Positions 1 through 8,220 of a DNA stretch of 21,306 bases are shown one piece after another (positions within the stretch are counted from its first letter, which is position 1; every line of letters begins with the position of its first letter). The DNA is taken from the NCBI GenBank assembly GCA_964432945.1, contig CAYSPO010000020.1, positions 1-21,306 on the forward strand. The letters are read 5' to 3'. Source of the stretch: CAYSPO01 sp964432945. GTDB taxonomy: Bacteria > Bacillota > Clostridia > Tissierellales > Peptoniphilaceae. The position numbers were made by a program, and so were the translations under genes. The notes under the pieces were generated by a model. That model saw nothing but the letters and a program-made list of their open reading frames with translations, was not told the origin of the DNA and made no database searches.

Positions 1-962
1 GATAAATTATATTTTAATGCTTGCGTTAATTCTTCCATATGTTCTAAATGAATTTTTGTTTTGTTTGGATGAATATTAACATCAAGATTACTTGCTTTAG
101 TTTCTATATAAATTTGGTAAGCAGGATATTTACCATTAGGGATAATATGAGTATAGGCTGATTCAATAATCCTAGATATCTCTTTAGACTCAATATATCT
201 ACTATTGACATAAGTGTACTCAAGGGCTCTATTACCCCTGTAATAAGTGTTGTTACTAATATACGCCATCACCTTGAAATTATCTGTTTGAAAATCTATT
301 TCAATAAGGCTTTTAGCTAAATCATCACCGAAGATTTTTCTGATTTTTTCAATATGATTATCTTCTGAATTAATATTAAATAAGATTTGCTTATCCTTTA
401 TATATTTCAAAGAAACATCAGGGTTAGCTAAAGTCAACTTTCCAACTAAGTCAGTTATATGATTCGCTTCAGTGGTATTTGATTTTAGAAATCTATGTCT
501 TACAGGAATATTCTTAAATAAATCTTTTACACTAGTTATTGTCCCTGTATTCATTGCAAGATTTGATTTTTTAACTAATTTAGAATTTTCGTATTGGATA
601 TGAACACCTAAATCCTCATCTTCACTTTTACTTTTCATATCAACTTTTGCTACCGCTATAATAGACGCTAGAGCTTCTCCCCTAAATCCCATTGTATATG
701 ACTTATATAAGTCATCAAAGTCTTGTATTTTAGATGTTGCATGTCGCATAAAAGCAGTTTCTATTTGATTTGATGGTATTCCTATACCATTATCTGAAAT
801 TAAAATAAGGCTCTTTCCACCGTCTTCTATCTCAATTTGAATAATATCTGCCTTTGCATCTATTGAGTTTTCTAATAACTCTTTAACAATAGAAGATGGT
901 CTTTCTATAACTTCTCCCGCAGCAATTTTTTGTATAGTACTGTCATCTAAAAGTTTAATCAT
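1..962 (-). CDS. mutL: DNA mismatch repair protein MutL, N-terminal part (cut by window edge)
   Basis: MutL couples mismatch recognition by MutS to strand removal. About 320 codons are present, and the gene runs off the left edge with no stop. The visible part is the GHKL ATPase: the GEVIERP and ELLENSIDA motifs (residues 16-36, general-base Glu about 31), then DNGIGI, ATSKI and GFRGEAL. The second N-terminal subdomain ends in a DVNIHPNKTKIH motif, where the conserved lysine contacts the ATP phosphate. The linker and C-terminal dimerisation/endonuclease domain lie outside the window, so nuclease activity cannot be judged. The ATG at 962 overlaps the mutS stop by 8 nt (ATGATTAA) and is preceded by GAGGA with a suitable spacing inside mutS. 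This suggests translational coupling, which would keep MutS and MutL in proportion. The identification is firm from the motifs and from the position after mutS. Confidence 0.96.
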   Translation of the reverse strand, partial: MIKLLDDSTIQKIAAGEVIERPSSIVKELLENSIDAKADIIQIEIEDGGKSLILISDNGIGIPSNQIETAFMRHATSKIQDFDDLYKSYTMGFRGEALASIIAVAKVDMKSKSEDEDLGVHIQYENSKLVKKSNLAMNTGTITSVKDLFKNIPVRHRFLKSNTTEANHITDLVGKLTLANPDVSLKYIKDKQILFNINSEDNHIEKIRKIFGDDLAKSLIEIDFQTDNFKVMAYISNNTYYRGNRALEYTYVNSRYIESKEISRIIESAYTHIIPNGKYPAYQIYIETKASNLDVNIHPNKTKIHLEHMEELTQALKYNL

Positions 963-3555
963 AGTGATCCTCAATCATATTTGCATTTTGTATTATCGAA
1001 TCTAATTTTTTTAAAGCATCAATAGGCGTTAATTCATTTATATCTATTGATTTTAAAGATTTTATTAAGCTGTTTTTTTGATGGCTAGCAAAGTCTATCT
1101 GTCGGTTTAATTTATCTTCATTTATATTAAAAGATGAATTAGCTTCTATTGAGTTCAAAATAGTGTATGCTCTTTGGAGAACACTATCAGGCAGACCAGC
1201 TAGCTTTGCTACTTCAATTCCAAAACTTCTACTACTTGAACCTTTATTAATTTTATATAAAAATATTATTCCATTATCATCTTCATTAACTTGTATTGAA
1301 AAATTCTCCACATTTGGTAGTTTTTCATTCAGAATAGTTAATTCTTGATAATGAGTAGCAAAGAGAGTTTTAGCTTTTATATGCTTACTAATATATTCAA
1401 TGATAGACCAAGCAATACTTAATCCATCATAAGTACTAGTGCCCCTACCTACCTCATCTAATAATAATAAGCTATTTTCACTTGCATTACTTATTATATT
1501 GGCCATCTCTTTCATTTCTACCATAAAGGTACTATCACCATGGATAATATTATCAGACGCTCCTATTCTTGTAAAAACCTTATCTACAATAGAAAGGTTG
1601 GCGCTTTGAGCAGGAACAAATGAACCTATTTGTGCCATAACAATAATTAAGGCCGTTTGTCTTAAATAAGTGGACTTACCAGACATATTTGGTCCTGTAA
1701 TTATCTGAATTAAATTATCTTCATCAAATTCTATGTCATTAGAAATGAAATTTAATTTTCCAATGAAATTTTCAATCATTGGGTGTCTACCTTCTTTTAT
1801 AAACAGGTCTTTTTCGGAATTAAAAGTTGGCTTGCAATAATTATTTTCAAAAGCAATTTTTCCTAAAGTTGAACTTACATCTAACAAGGCTATAACTTGA
1901 CATACTCCTTGAATTCTTGAAGCATCATTTATAATTTCATTTTTGATACTATTAAAAATACTTTCTTCTAAGGTAAAAGTATCATCAGTAGAAGTGAATA
2001 TCATAGTTTCGATTTCTTTAAGTTCAGTTGTAATAAATCTTTCTGAATTAGTTAAGGTTTGCACCTTATGGTATTCTAGAGGAATTTTATCTAAATTAGA
2101 CTTAGTTACATCTATGAAGTAGCCTGTATTTTTATTATAAACAATTTTTAAATTCTTAATACCAGTTTCTTCTTTTTGCAGAGCTTCATATTCTTTTAAT
2201 TTTTCTTGCCCAGTTATACTAGTATCTCTTATCCTATCAAGTTCTTCTGAATATCCGCATTTTATTAATGATCCCTCAGTAATAGTAATAGGTGCATCTT
2301 CAACTATTGAATCATCTATTAGTTTATAAATATCTTCTAAAGAATCCATCTTAATAGACAAAGAATTAAGTGTTTTAGAGTTGGATTTCTCTAGCAAGGA
2401 AATTAAACTAGGCAAAACTGATATAGATAATTTCAGAGAATTTAAATCTCGTCCATTTGCTCTTGCATAAGATAATTTACCTAATATCCTCTCAATATCA
2501 TAAACTTTCTCTAAGATAAATCTTATTTCATTAATAATATCTAAATTATCATAAAACTCAGAAACCAAACTCTGTCTATTCAATATTTCATCTAATTCAA
2601 CTAAAGGATTCTCTATCCAGGTATTTAATAGTCTTGATCCCATTGGAGTAACAGTTTGGTCTAATAAATCTATTAAGCTATTCTCATGGGTAGAATTAAT
2701 AGAAATATCTAAATTATATCTAGCCTGAGCATCAAGCTCCATATACTTTTTGTTATCTATATAAACTGGTGCTTTAAAATGCTTTAATTCAAGGTCTTCA
2801 TAAGAATAAACATAATTGATAAGAGCAGTTATACTAATTAAAGCGAAATTCTTACCTTTTATTATATTTAGATCACTCTTTTTAAAATGTTTTTCAAGTG
2901 ACTTTATCAAGTCTTGAGGCTTTTTATTAAAAGTGTCATAGGTAGATACAAAAATAGATTTTATTTCCGATAAATAAACATGCAAATTAGGCTCACAATC
3001 TTTATTTATTATAATTTCAGATGGTGAGCTTTTTGATATTTCATCAGCTATGATTTGCTGACTTGTTTTGTTGTGTTTTAAAACTTCTGTAAATTTGATG
3101 TCTCCTGTTGAAATATCTATATAGGAAAAACCAACAGCAAGTTCCCCTTCAAATATACTTAATAAATAATTATGAGACCTATTAGATGCATCCTCTAAAT
3201 TCATACCAGGTGAAATTATTCTTACCACTTCTCTTTTTACGAGACCTTCAGCTTCTTTTGGATTTTGAACTTGCTCGCACAGAGCTACCCTATAGCCTTT
3301 ATCTACTAGTTTATTAATATATGAGGCTGAAGAATGATGAGGTATTCCGCACATAGGAGCCTTGTCATCTAAACCACATTCCCTGCTGGTTAATACAATC
3401 TCTAACTCCTTTGAAGCTATAAGAGCATCGTCAAAAAACATTTCATAGAAATCACCTAGTCTAAAAAGCAAAATTGAATCATCAAATTTATTTTTTATTT
3501 CATAGTATTGTTGCATCATAGGTGTTAATTTTCTAGGATCTATTTGACTAAGCAA
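955..3555 (-). CDS. mutS: DNA mismatch repair protein MutS
   Basis: MutS recognises base mismatches and small loops and recruits MutL. The protein has 866 residues, normal for the family. The N-terminal mismatch-reading domain contains GDFYEMFFDD, with the Phe-x-Glu that wedges into the mismatch. The connector, lever and clamp regions follow, then the C-terminal ABC-type ATPase: Walker A GPNMSGKST near residue 620, Walker B LLLLDEVGRGTSTYDG near 700, and FATHYQEL. The open frame extends to an ATG at 3573, but that would put the strong GGAGGG (3561-3566) inside the gene. The TTG at 3555, five nt after GGAGGG, is the better start. It places the reading residues at Phe36 and Glu38, as in E. coli MutS. 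The gene overlaps the end of miaB by 8 nt and mutL by 8 nt. Function is certain; the TTG start is inferred. Confidence 0.96.
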   Translation of the reverse strand: MLSQIDPRKLTPMMQQYYEIKNKFDDSILLFRLGDFYEMFFDDALIASKELEIVLTSRECGLDDKAPMCGIPHHSSASYINKLVDKGYRVALCEQVQNPKEAEGLVKREVVRIISPGMNLEDASNRSHNYLLSIFEGELAVGFSYIDISTGDIKFTEVLKHNKTSQQIIADEISKSSPSEIIINKDCEPNLHVYLSEIKSIFVSTYDTFNKKPQDLIKSLEKHFKKSDLNIIKGKNFALISITALINYVYSYEDLELKHFKAPVYIDNKKYMELDAQARYNLDISINSTHENSLIDLLDQTVTPMGSRLLNTWIENPLVELDEILNRQSLVSEFYDNLDIINEIRFILEKVYDIERILGKLSYARANGRDLNSLKLSISVLPSLISLLEKSNSKTLNSLSIKMDSLEDIYKLIDDSIVEDAPITITEGSLIKCGYSEELDRIRDTSITGQEKLKEYEALQKEETGIKNLKIVYNKNTGYFIDVTKSNLDKIPLEYHKVQTLTNSERFITTELKEIETMIFTSTDDTFTLEESIFNSIKNEIINDASRIQGVCQVIALLDVSSTLGKIAFENNYCKPTFNSEKDLFIKEGRHPMIENFIGKLNFISNDIEFDEDNLIQIITGPNMSGKSTYLRQTALIIVMAQIGSFVPAQSANLSIVDKVFTRIGASDNIIHGDSTFMVEMKEMANIISNASENSLLLLDEVGRGTSTYDGLSIAWSIIEYISKHIKAKTLFATHYQELTILNEKLPNVENFSIQVNEDDNGIIFLYKINKGSSSRSFGIEVAKLAGLPDSVLQRAYTILNSIEANSSFNINEDKLNRQIDFASHQKNSLIKSLKSIDINELTPIDALKKLDSIIQNANMIEDHYD

Positions 3556-4870
3556 GTTTACCCTCCAATGCAAAAGAAGTATAATCAGTAATCTTTATAT
3601 TAATTAATTTGCCAATCATAGAAGAATCGCCTTCAAAGTTTACAATTTTATTTGTATCAGTTCTTCCAGTAAATTTATTCTCATCAGTTTTACTTCGGCC
3701 TTCAACTAATACTTTTTGAATAGTATCAAGATATTTAGCATTTTTATTTTTAGAAGAATTATTTATTTCCTCTAAAACTTTATTAAATCTTTCAGTCTTC
3801 ACACTCTCTTCTACTTGATTAGGCATTTCTGCTGCTTTTGTACCAGCCCTTCTAGAGTACTTGAAAATATAACATTGATCGAATTGAGTTTTTTTAATAA
3901 CTTCAATTGTATCTTCATTATCTTGTTCAGTTTCTCCTGGAAAACCAATTATAAGGTCTGTTGTTAGAGAGACATCAGGAATTTTAGTTCTAATTTTGTC
4001 AACTAAATGTAAATAATCATCTTTTGAATAAGTTCTATTCATAGCTTTTAGAACTTCTGTTGAACCTGACTGAAGCGGGAGATGGATATGCTTACATATT
4101 TTATCATTTCGAGCTATCTCATTTATTAACTCATCGCTTAAATCTTTTGGATGGCTACTCATAAATCTTATTCTTTCTATCCCTTCAATTTCACTTGTTT
4201 TCCTTAAAAGCTCAGCAAAACTACAACAAGGATGAAGATCTTTACCGTAAGAATTTACATTTTGACCTAAAAGAGTAATTTCTTTATATCCTTCTTCAGC
4301 TAGATTTTTAATTTCTTTTAATATACTATCTGTATCTCTAGAATTTTCTCGCCCTCTAGTATATGGAACTATGCAATAAGAACAAAAATTATCACATCCA
4401 TAAATAATATTTATATAAGCAGAAAAACTATTTTTTCTAATTGCATTTTGAACTTGATCTATATCATCAGATTCTTCAACTTCGAAAATTCTTTCATTGC
4501 TTAATTCATGTTGCTTTAGTAAATATGGGAAACTCGTTATATTCTTTGTACCAAAAATAATATCTACATGAGGATATTTATTTTTAATTTCTAACTGAGA
4601 TTCTTCTATTTGCATCATACATCCACAAACAGCTATAACTAAATCTGGTTTTTCTTGCTTTAGAGCTTTCATAGCTCCTATATGACCATATACTTTAAGC
4701 TCAGCATTTTTTCTAACTATACATGTATTATATATAATTAGATCTGTATCAGAAAGTATGTCTGTTTCTTCATAGCCAAGGTTACTTAGCATATAAGAAA
4801 TTCTTTCAGAATCCAATTGATTCATTTGGCAGCCATAAGTTTTTATCATATATTTTTTTGATTTGTCCAT
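3548..4870 (-). CDS. miaB: tRNA-2-methylthio-N6-dimethylallyladenosine synthase MiaB
   Basis: MiaB is a radical-SAM iron-sulfur enzyme that adds the 2-methylthio group to i6A37 in tRNAs reading UNN codons. The protein has 440 residues, a standard length. The N-terminal methylthiotransferase domain carries its three cluster cysteines at Cys14 (YGCQMNQ), Cys50 (NTCIVRKNAE) and Cys84 (VCGCMMQ). The radical-SAM motif CDNFCSYC gives Cys159, Cys163 and Cys166. A TRAM RNA-binding domain occupies roughly the last 60 residues. The start is a clear ATG with AAGGAAG six nt before it. It is the first gene after the palindromic terminator at 4891-4924 and overlaps mutS, so it heads a miaB-mutS-mutL unit. 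I see no convincing promoter in the 75-nt gap. The NTCIVRKNAE motif and the context fit MiaB rather than MtaB or RimO. Confidence 0.95.
   Translation of the reverse strand: MDKSKKYMIKTYGCQMNQLDSERISYMLSNLGYEETDILSDTDLIIYNTCIVRKNAELKVYGHIGAMKALKQEKPDLVIAVCGCMMQIEESQLEIKNKYPHVDIIFGTKNITSFPYLLKQHELSNERIFEVEESDDIDQVQNAIRKNSFSAYINIIYGCDNFCSYCIVPYTRGRENSRDTDSILKEIKNLAEEGYKEITLLGQNVNSYGKDLHPCCSFAELLRKTSEIEGIERIRFMSSHPKDLSDELINEIARNDKICKHIHLPLQSGSTEVLKAMNRTYSKDDYLHLVDKIRTKIPDVSLTTDLIIGFPGETEQDNEDTIEVIKKTQFDQCYIFKYSRRAGTKAAEMPNQVEESVKTERFNKVLEEINNSSKNKNAKYLDTIQKVLVEGRSKTDENKFTGRTDTNKIVNFEGDSSMIGKLINIKITDYTSFALEGKLA
3561..3566 (-). promoter_or_regulatory. Shine-Dalgarno site that sets the mutS start
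   Basis: The minus strand reads GGAGGG here, inside the last codons of miaB, followed by five nt (TAAAC) and a TTG codon. This is one of the strongest ribosome binding sites in the window and supports the TTG at 3555 over the ATG at 3573, which lies upstream of it. Confidence 0.75.
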
Positions 4871-4890
4871 ATATTACTTCCTTTTAATAT

Positions 4891-4924
4891 AAAATAAAGA
4901 CAAGTTTAAACTTGTCTTTATTTT
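4891..4924 (-). terminator. Palindromic terminator hairpin between ispH-S1 and miaB
   Basis: A perfect 34-nt palindrome lies 21 nt after the stop of the ispH-S1 gene. Its core is AAAGACAAG, TTTAAA, CTTGTCTTT, flanked by complementary A and T runs. On the minus strand the stem is followed by ATTTTATATT, a T-rich tail suited to intrinsic termination. The stem has few GC pairs, so termination may be partial. Because it is symmetric with T-rich sequence on both sides, it could also stop transcription on the plus strand, although no plus-strand gene is nearby. It is the only such structure I see between genes in the window. Confidence 0.7.
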
Positions 4925-4945
4925 TATATTCTTCTAATTATTTAT

Positions 4946-6994
4946 TTATTCTTCGGTTTGATCAGCTTCTTTATCGTTATCTAAATCTAGATCAATAAGT
5001 GCTCCGATTGATGTATCTAAAACAGCTGTATTTTGTTCTGCAGCTTGCTCTTGAACTCTCTTAGGAGCTTGCTTTTCAACTTTTTTCTTTCTTGGTTTAG
5101 CTTGTTCAACCACTGGTTTTTCTTCTAGTGCTTTGATACTTAAAGCTATTCTTTTTTCTTCTGGATGAACGCTTAGAATTTTAACTTCGATTTCTTGGTC
5201 AATTTCTAATTCATCAGATGGTTTTTCAACATGGTTATGGCTAATTTCAGAAACATGAACAAGACCTTCAACACCTTCTTCAAGTCTTACGAATGCTCCG
5301 AAATCTACAAGGTTTACTACTTTACCTTTTACAGTATCGCCATCTTTGTTATTTTCTAAGAATTTTTCAAATGGTTTTGATTCTAGTTGTTTGTATCCTA
5401 AAGAAACTCTTTTCTTGTCTTTATCTTTTTTAAGAACAATAACTTCGATTTCTTGGTCAATTTCTAAAACATCTGAAGGATTCTTAATTCTATTCCATGA
5501 AATATCAGAAATATGAATAAGTCCGTCCATAGGTCCAAGATTAACGAAAGCTCCAAAATCAACAAGTCTAGCTACTTTACCAGTAAGAGTATCTCCTTCT
5601 TCAAAAGTATCCCAGAATTCTTCAATTTCTTTGTTTTTCTTTTCTTCTTCAATAACTCTGCTAGAAGCAACGATTCTACGTTTCTTTTCATCTATGCTTA
5701 AAATCTTACATTCAAGTTCTTCACCAATAAATTGGCTTAAGTCTTTAACAAAGTAAGTTTTAATTTGTGATCCTGGAATGAAAACTACAATTCCTTTATA
5801 GTTTCCAATAAGTCCACCTTTTACTTCTTTATTTAAAGTAACTTTAATTGGCTCTTCGTTTTCGTAAGCTTCTACTATACTGTGCCAATTTCTTAAACCT
5901 TCTACTCTTCTTGTTGAAAGAACAACATTCCCTTCACCGTCGTCTAATTTAATTACATAAACTTCGATTTCTTGTCCTTCTTCAAATAAGTCTTTTGGTT
6001 TTGCATTTTCATCATTAGAAAGTTCGTTTAAAGTTACAATACCATCGGATTTATAATTAATATTTACTATAACTTCATCCTCTGTAACATAAATTACTTC
6101 ACCCTTAACAACATCTTTAGGGTAAATCTTTGTCATCGAATCCTCGATTTGTTCTAAAAATTCATCTTTACTATAGTTATCCATAAAATTTATGACCTCC
6201 TCTATTATCCAGCTAGGTGTGGAAGCACCCGCTGTGATCCCTATACTATTGTACTGAAAAAAATCGATAAAATCAAGTTCTTCCGTAGATTCAATTTTAA
6301 CTGCTTGATCACAATACTCATTTGCGATTTGGTATAACTTTTCAGTATTAGAGGAGTTCTTTCCACCAATAACTACCATCAAATCAACTGTTTTTGCTAA
6401 GTCTCTACAAGAATCCTGTCTATTTTTCGTTGCACCACATATAGTGTTATCAATTATCGTGTTATGATTATTTTCGGCAATAATATTAGCCAAGTTATAA
6501 AAATGATCAGATCTATTTGTAGTTTGAGATATTATATACAACTTCTCATCTAATCTAATTTTTTTGGCATCTTCCACTGTATTTAGTATAACAGCTTTAC
6601 CATCAATATGTCCATTCATAGCTATGACTTCTGGATGATTTTTATCACCTATTATTATTAGCTTATAACCAGATTTATTTTTTTCTTCTATTTTTTTGTA
6701 AATATTTAATAAGACTGGACAAGTACAATCAATTAGGAAATTATTATTTTCTATAATTTTTTCTTTTATATCTTTACTTTCGCCATGGCTTCTTATAATT
6801 ACAGTTGCATCTGAAGGTATAGTTTCATAATTCTTCAAACCCATAGATTTTAATTTATCGGTTACTGACTTATTATGTATTAAATCTCCAGCAATTTGAA
6901 CATCAGAATTATTATTCAAAGCATTTTCTGTTTTCTCAACTGCTTTTTTTACACCAAAGCAAAAGCCTGCATTATTTGCTAGTTTAATTATCAT
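4946..6994 (-). CDS. ispH: Bifunctional IspH (HMBPP reductase) fused to ribosomal protein S1-like domains
   Basis: The first part (residues 1-285) is IspH, the 4Fe-4S enzyme that makes IPP and DMAPP in the last step of the MEP pathway. Cluster cysteines are Cys12 (GFCFGVKKA), Cys92 (TCPV) and Cys186 (ICGATKNRQ). Active-site residues include His40, His70, His120 with Glu122 (HPEV), Thr158-Thr159, SSN at 214-216 and Ser258. The second part holds four S1 RNA-binding domains (about 294-363, 381-446, 466-535 and 551-621), then a charged Lys/Gln/Glu tail. This fusion is known in Clostridia. The open frame reaches back to 7018, but the ATG at 6994 has AAAGGA upstream and puts the first cysteine at position 12 as in E. 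coli, giving 682 residues. It overlaps plsC by 11 nt. A terminator follows it. Confidence 0.96.
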   Translation of the reverse strand: MIIKLANNAGFCFGVKKAVEKTENALNNNSDVQIAGDLIHNKSVTDKLKSMGLKNYETIPSDATVIIRSHGESKDIKEKIIENNNFLIDCTCPVLLNIYKKIEEKNKSGYKLIIIGDKNHPEVIAMNGHIDGKAVILNTVEDAKKIRLDEKLYIISQTTNRSDHFYNLANIIAENNHNTIIDNTICGATKNRQDSCRDLAKTVDLMVVIGGKNSSNTEKLYQIANEYCDQAVKIESTEELDFIDFFQYNSIGITAGASTPSWIIEEVINFMDNYSKDEFLEQIEDSMTKIYPKDVVKGEVIYVTEDEVIVNINYKSDGIVTLNELSNDENAKPKDLFEEGQEIEVYVIKLDDGEGNVVLSTRRVEGLRNWHSIVEAYENEEPIKVTLNKEVKGGLIGNYKGIVVFIPGSQIKTYFVKDLSQFIGEELECKILSIDEKKRRIVASSRVIEEEKKNKEIEEFWDTFEEGDTLTGKVARLVDFGAFVNLGPMDGLIHISDISWNRIKNPSDVLEIDQEIEVIVLKKDKDKKRVSLGYKQLESKPFEKFLENNKDGDTVKGKVVNLVDFGAFVRLEEGVEGLVHVSEISHNHVEKPSDELEIDQEIEVKILSVHPEEKRIALSIKALEEKPVVEQAKPRKKKVEKQAPKRVQEQAAEQNTAVLDTSIGALIDLDLDNDKEADQTEE
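5182..5209 (-). repeat. 28-bp direct repeat, copy in S1 domain 4
   Basis: This 28-nt stretch is identical to 5440-5467. It encodes the end of a shared LEIDQEIEV segment (about residues 596-604) in the fourth S1 domain. The copies lie 258 bp apart, exactly 86 codons, so the repeat follows the S1 domain period. Flanking codons have diverged. Confidence 0.9.
5440..5467 (-). repeat. 28-bp direct repeat, copy in S1 domain 3
   Basis: This is the partner of 5182-5209, encoding LEIDQEIEV (about residues 510-518) in the third S1 domain. The exact identity at DNA level within otherwise diverged domains suggests either strong codon constraint or local gene conversion between domains. Confidence 0.9.
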
Positions 6995-7568
6995 TTTGAA
7001 TACTATCCTTTTTATCATATATAGTTAAAAGTATATCTTCAGCAATATATTGATAACTATGTTTTTCTTTATCGTATTTATCTATTTCTATTTTACCTCT
7101 TACGTAAACATTAATTTCTGAAAATAGTTTATAAGTAGATTCTATTTTAAAAGGTTGTATATCTGAATTAGCTCTATAAGCTATCATACCCACTCCAGCT
7201 TTAGCATTTTCTATCGAAAACTCTTTTACTCTTGTACCTTCAACAAAAATTCCTAAGATATTTTCATCTTTTAAGACTTTAATCGCTTCTTTAATTGTAC
7301 TCATAGAAGGCTTATCTCTATCAACTGGAAAAGCATGTAAACCTCTTATAATCCTATTGAGAACAGGAATATCAAATAATTCTTTCTTGCCCATAAAATG
7401 TATAGGTCTATCAGTTATACAAGCCAGTACTATAGGGTCTAATAAACCGATATGATTGCTACAAACGATTAATCTTTCCTCCCCTAAGTCAAAGCCGCCA
7501 TGAACACGAACTTTAAATAAAAGCTTTAAAATTGGTCTGATTAAAGATATTAGAATATTATAAAACAT
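6984..7568 (-). CDS. plsC: 1-acyl-sn-glycerol-3-phosphate acyltransferase (PlsC family)
   Basis: PlsC enzymes transfer a second acyl chain to lysophosphatidic acid at the inner membrane face, giving phosphatidic acid. The protein has 194 residues, typical of the short Firmicute form. It shows the catalytic NHxxxxD motif (His39, Asp44, in NHIGLLDP), the glycerol-phosphate pocket RGLHAFPVDRD (75-85) and FVEGTR (108-113). The hydrophobic N-terminus (about 1-20) probably anchors it to the membrane. The ATG at 7568 overlaps the cmk stop by 11 nt, with AAGGA upstream. The end overlaps ispH by 11 nt. The cmk-plsC-ispH/S1 order is common in Clostridia. The acyl donor (acyl-ACP or acyl-CoA) cannot be told from sequence. 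Confidence 0.93.
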   Translation of the reverse strand: MFYNILISLIRPILKLLFKVRVHGGFDLGEERLIVCSNHIGLLDPIVLACITDRPIHFMGKKELFDIPVLNRIIRGLHAFPVDRDKPSMSTIKEAIKVLKDENILGIFVEGTRVKEFSIENAKAGVGMIAYRANSDIQPFKIESTYKLFSEINVYVRGKIEIDKYDKEKHSYQYIAEDILLTIYDKKDSIQNDN

Positions 7569-8220
7569 TTCTCTTTTCCTTTATCTTATTTTCAACTAAA
7601 TTTACAATCTCATCAATGTTAAGATTAGTAGAGTCTATTACTTCAGCATTTTCTGGAACAGTAAGAGGAGAAATCTCTCTTGTAGAATCTAGATAGTCTC
7701 TTTTCTCGATAGATTTATATACTTCATCATAGCTAATTCCTTTACTTTCTTTAAATCGTCTCTTAGCTCTTTCTTCCACTGAAGCTGTAAGAAATATTTT
7801 AAGGTCTGCATTAGGAAAAACCACAGATCCTGTGTCTCTTCCATCTAGAATAATATTTCTTCCTTTTGACATCTTTCTTTGCTTATCTACTAATAGTTCT
7901 CTAACAAAGCCATAACTAGATACTTGAGAAACATTATCTGTAATTATAGGTTCTCTTATTTTCTCACTTACATCATTGTTATTAATAAAAATTTTAGAAT
8001 TTTCTTGTTTTAAATCAAATGAAGAAGTAAAAGAAGGTCTATTAACAAAATTTTCTGTTTCTTTTTCATTTTTTATATCAACACCGTTTTCTAATAAAAA
8101 TAAAGTAATAGACCTATACATAGCTCCTGTATCTAAATATTCAAAGCCAAGCTTTTCAGAAACTTTTTTTGCTATAGTACTTTTACCTGATCCTGATGGT
8201 CCATCTATTGTTATTATCAT
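7558..8220 (-). CDS. cmk: Cytidylate kinase
   Basis: Cmk phosphorylates CMP and dCMP to the diphosphates, feeding RNA, DNA and CDP-lipid synthesis. The protein has 220 residues, the usual size of the bacterial enzyme. The N-terminal P-loop GPSGSGKST (7-15) is followed by LDTGAMYR (29-36), which binds the CMP base and phosphate. RDTGSVVFPNADLKIFLTAS in the second half is diagnostic of the family, and the RRFKESKG region belongs to the lid. The ATG at 8220 has a strong GGAGGT site and overlaps the previous stop by 4 nt (ATGA), so coupled translation is likely. The gene sits directly before plsC, consistent with a lipid and nucleotide precursor cluster. Confidence 0.96.
   Translation of the reverse strand: MIITIDGPSGSGKSTIAKKVSEKLGFEYLDTGAMYRSITLFLLENGVDIKNEKETENFVNRPSFTSSFDLKQENSKIFINNNDVSEKIREPIITDNVSQVSSYGFVRELLVDKQRKMSKGRNIILDGRDTGSVVFPNADLKIFLTASVEERAKRRFKESKGISYDEVYKSIEKRDYLDSTREISPLTVPENAEVIDSTNLNIDEIVNLVENKIKEKRNVL

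Noticed and set aside
1163..1348. Plus-strand open frame opposite mutS
   Set aside because: It is antisense to the C-terminal part of the MutS ATPase domain and has no independent support.
4880..4925. A promoter for miaB using TTGTCT in the hairpin and TATATT after it
   Set aside because: The spacing between the two elements is only about 10 nt, far from the 16-18 nt needed, and TTGTCT is part of the palindrome.
5513..5701. Plus-strand open frame of 62 codons within ispH-S1
   Set aside because: It is antisense to strongly conserved S1 domains, has no ribosome binding site, and its Phe/Ser-rich product is what a reversed Lys/Glu-rich gene gives.
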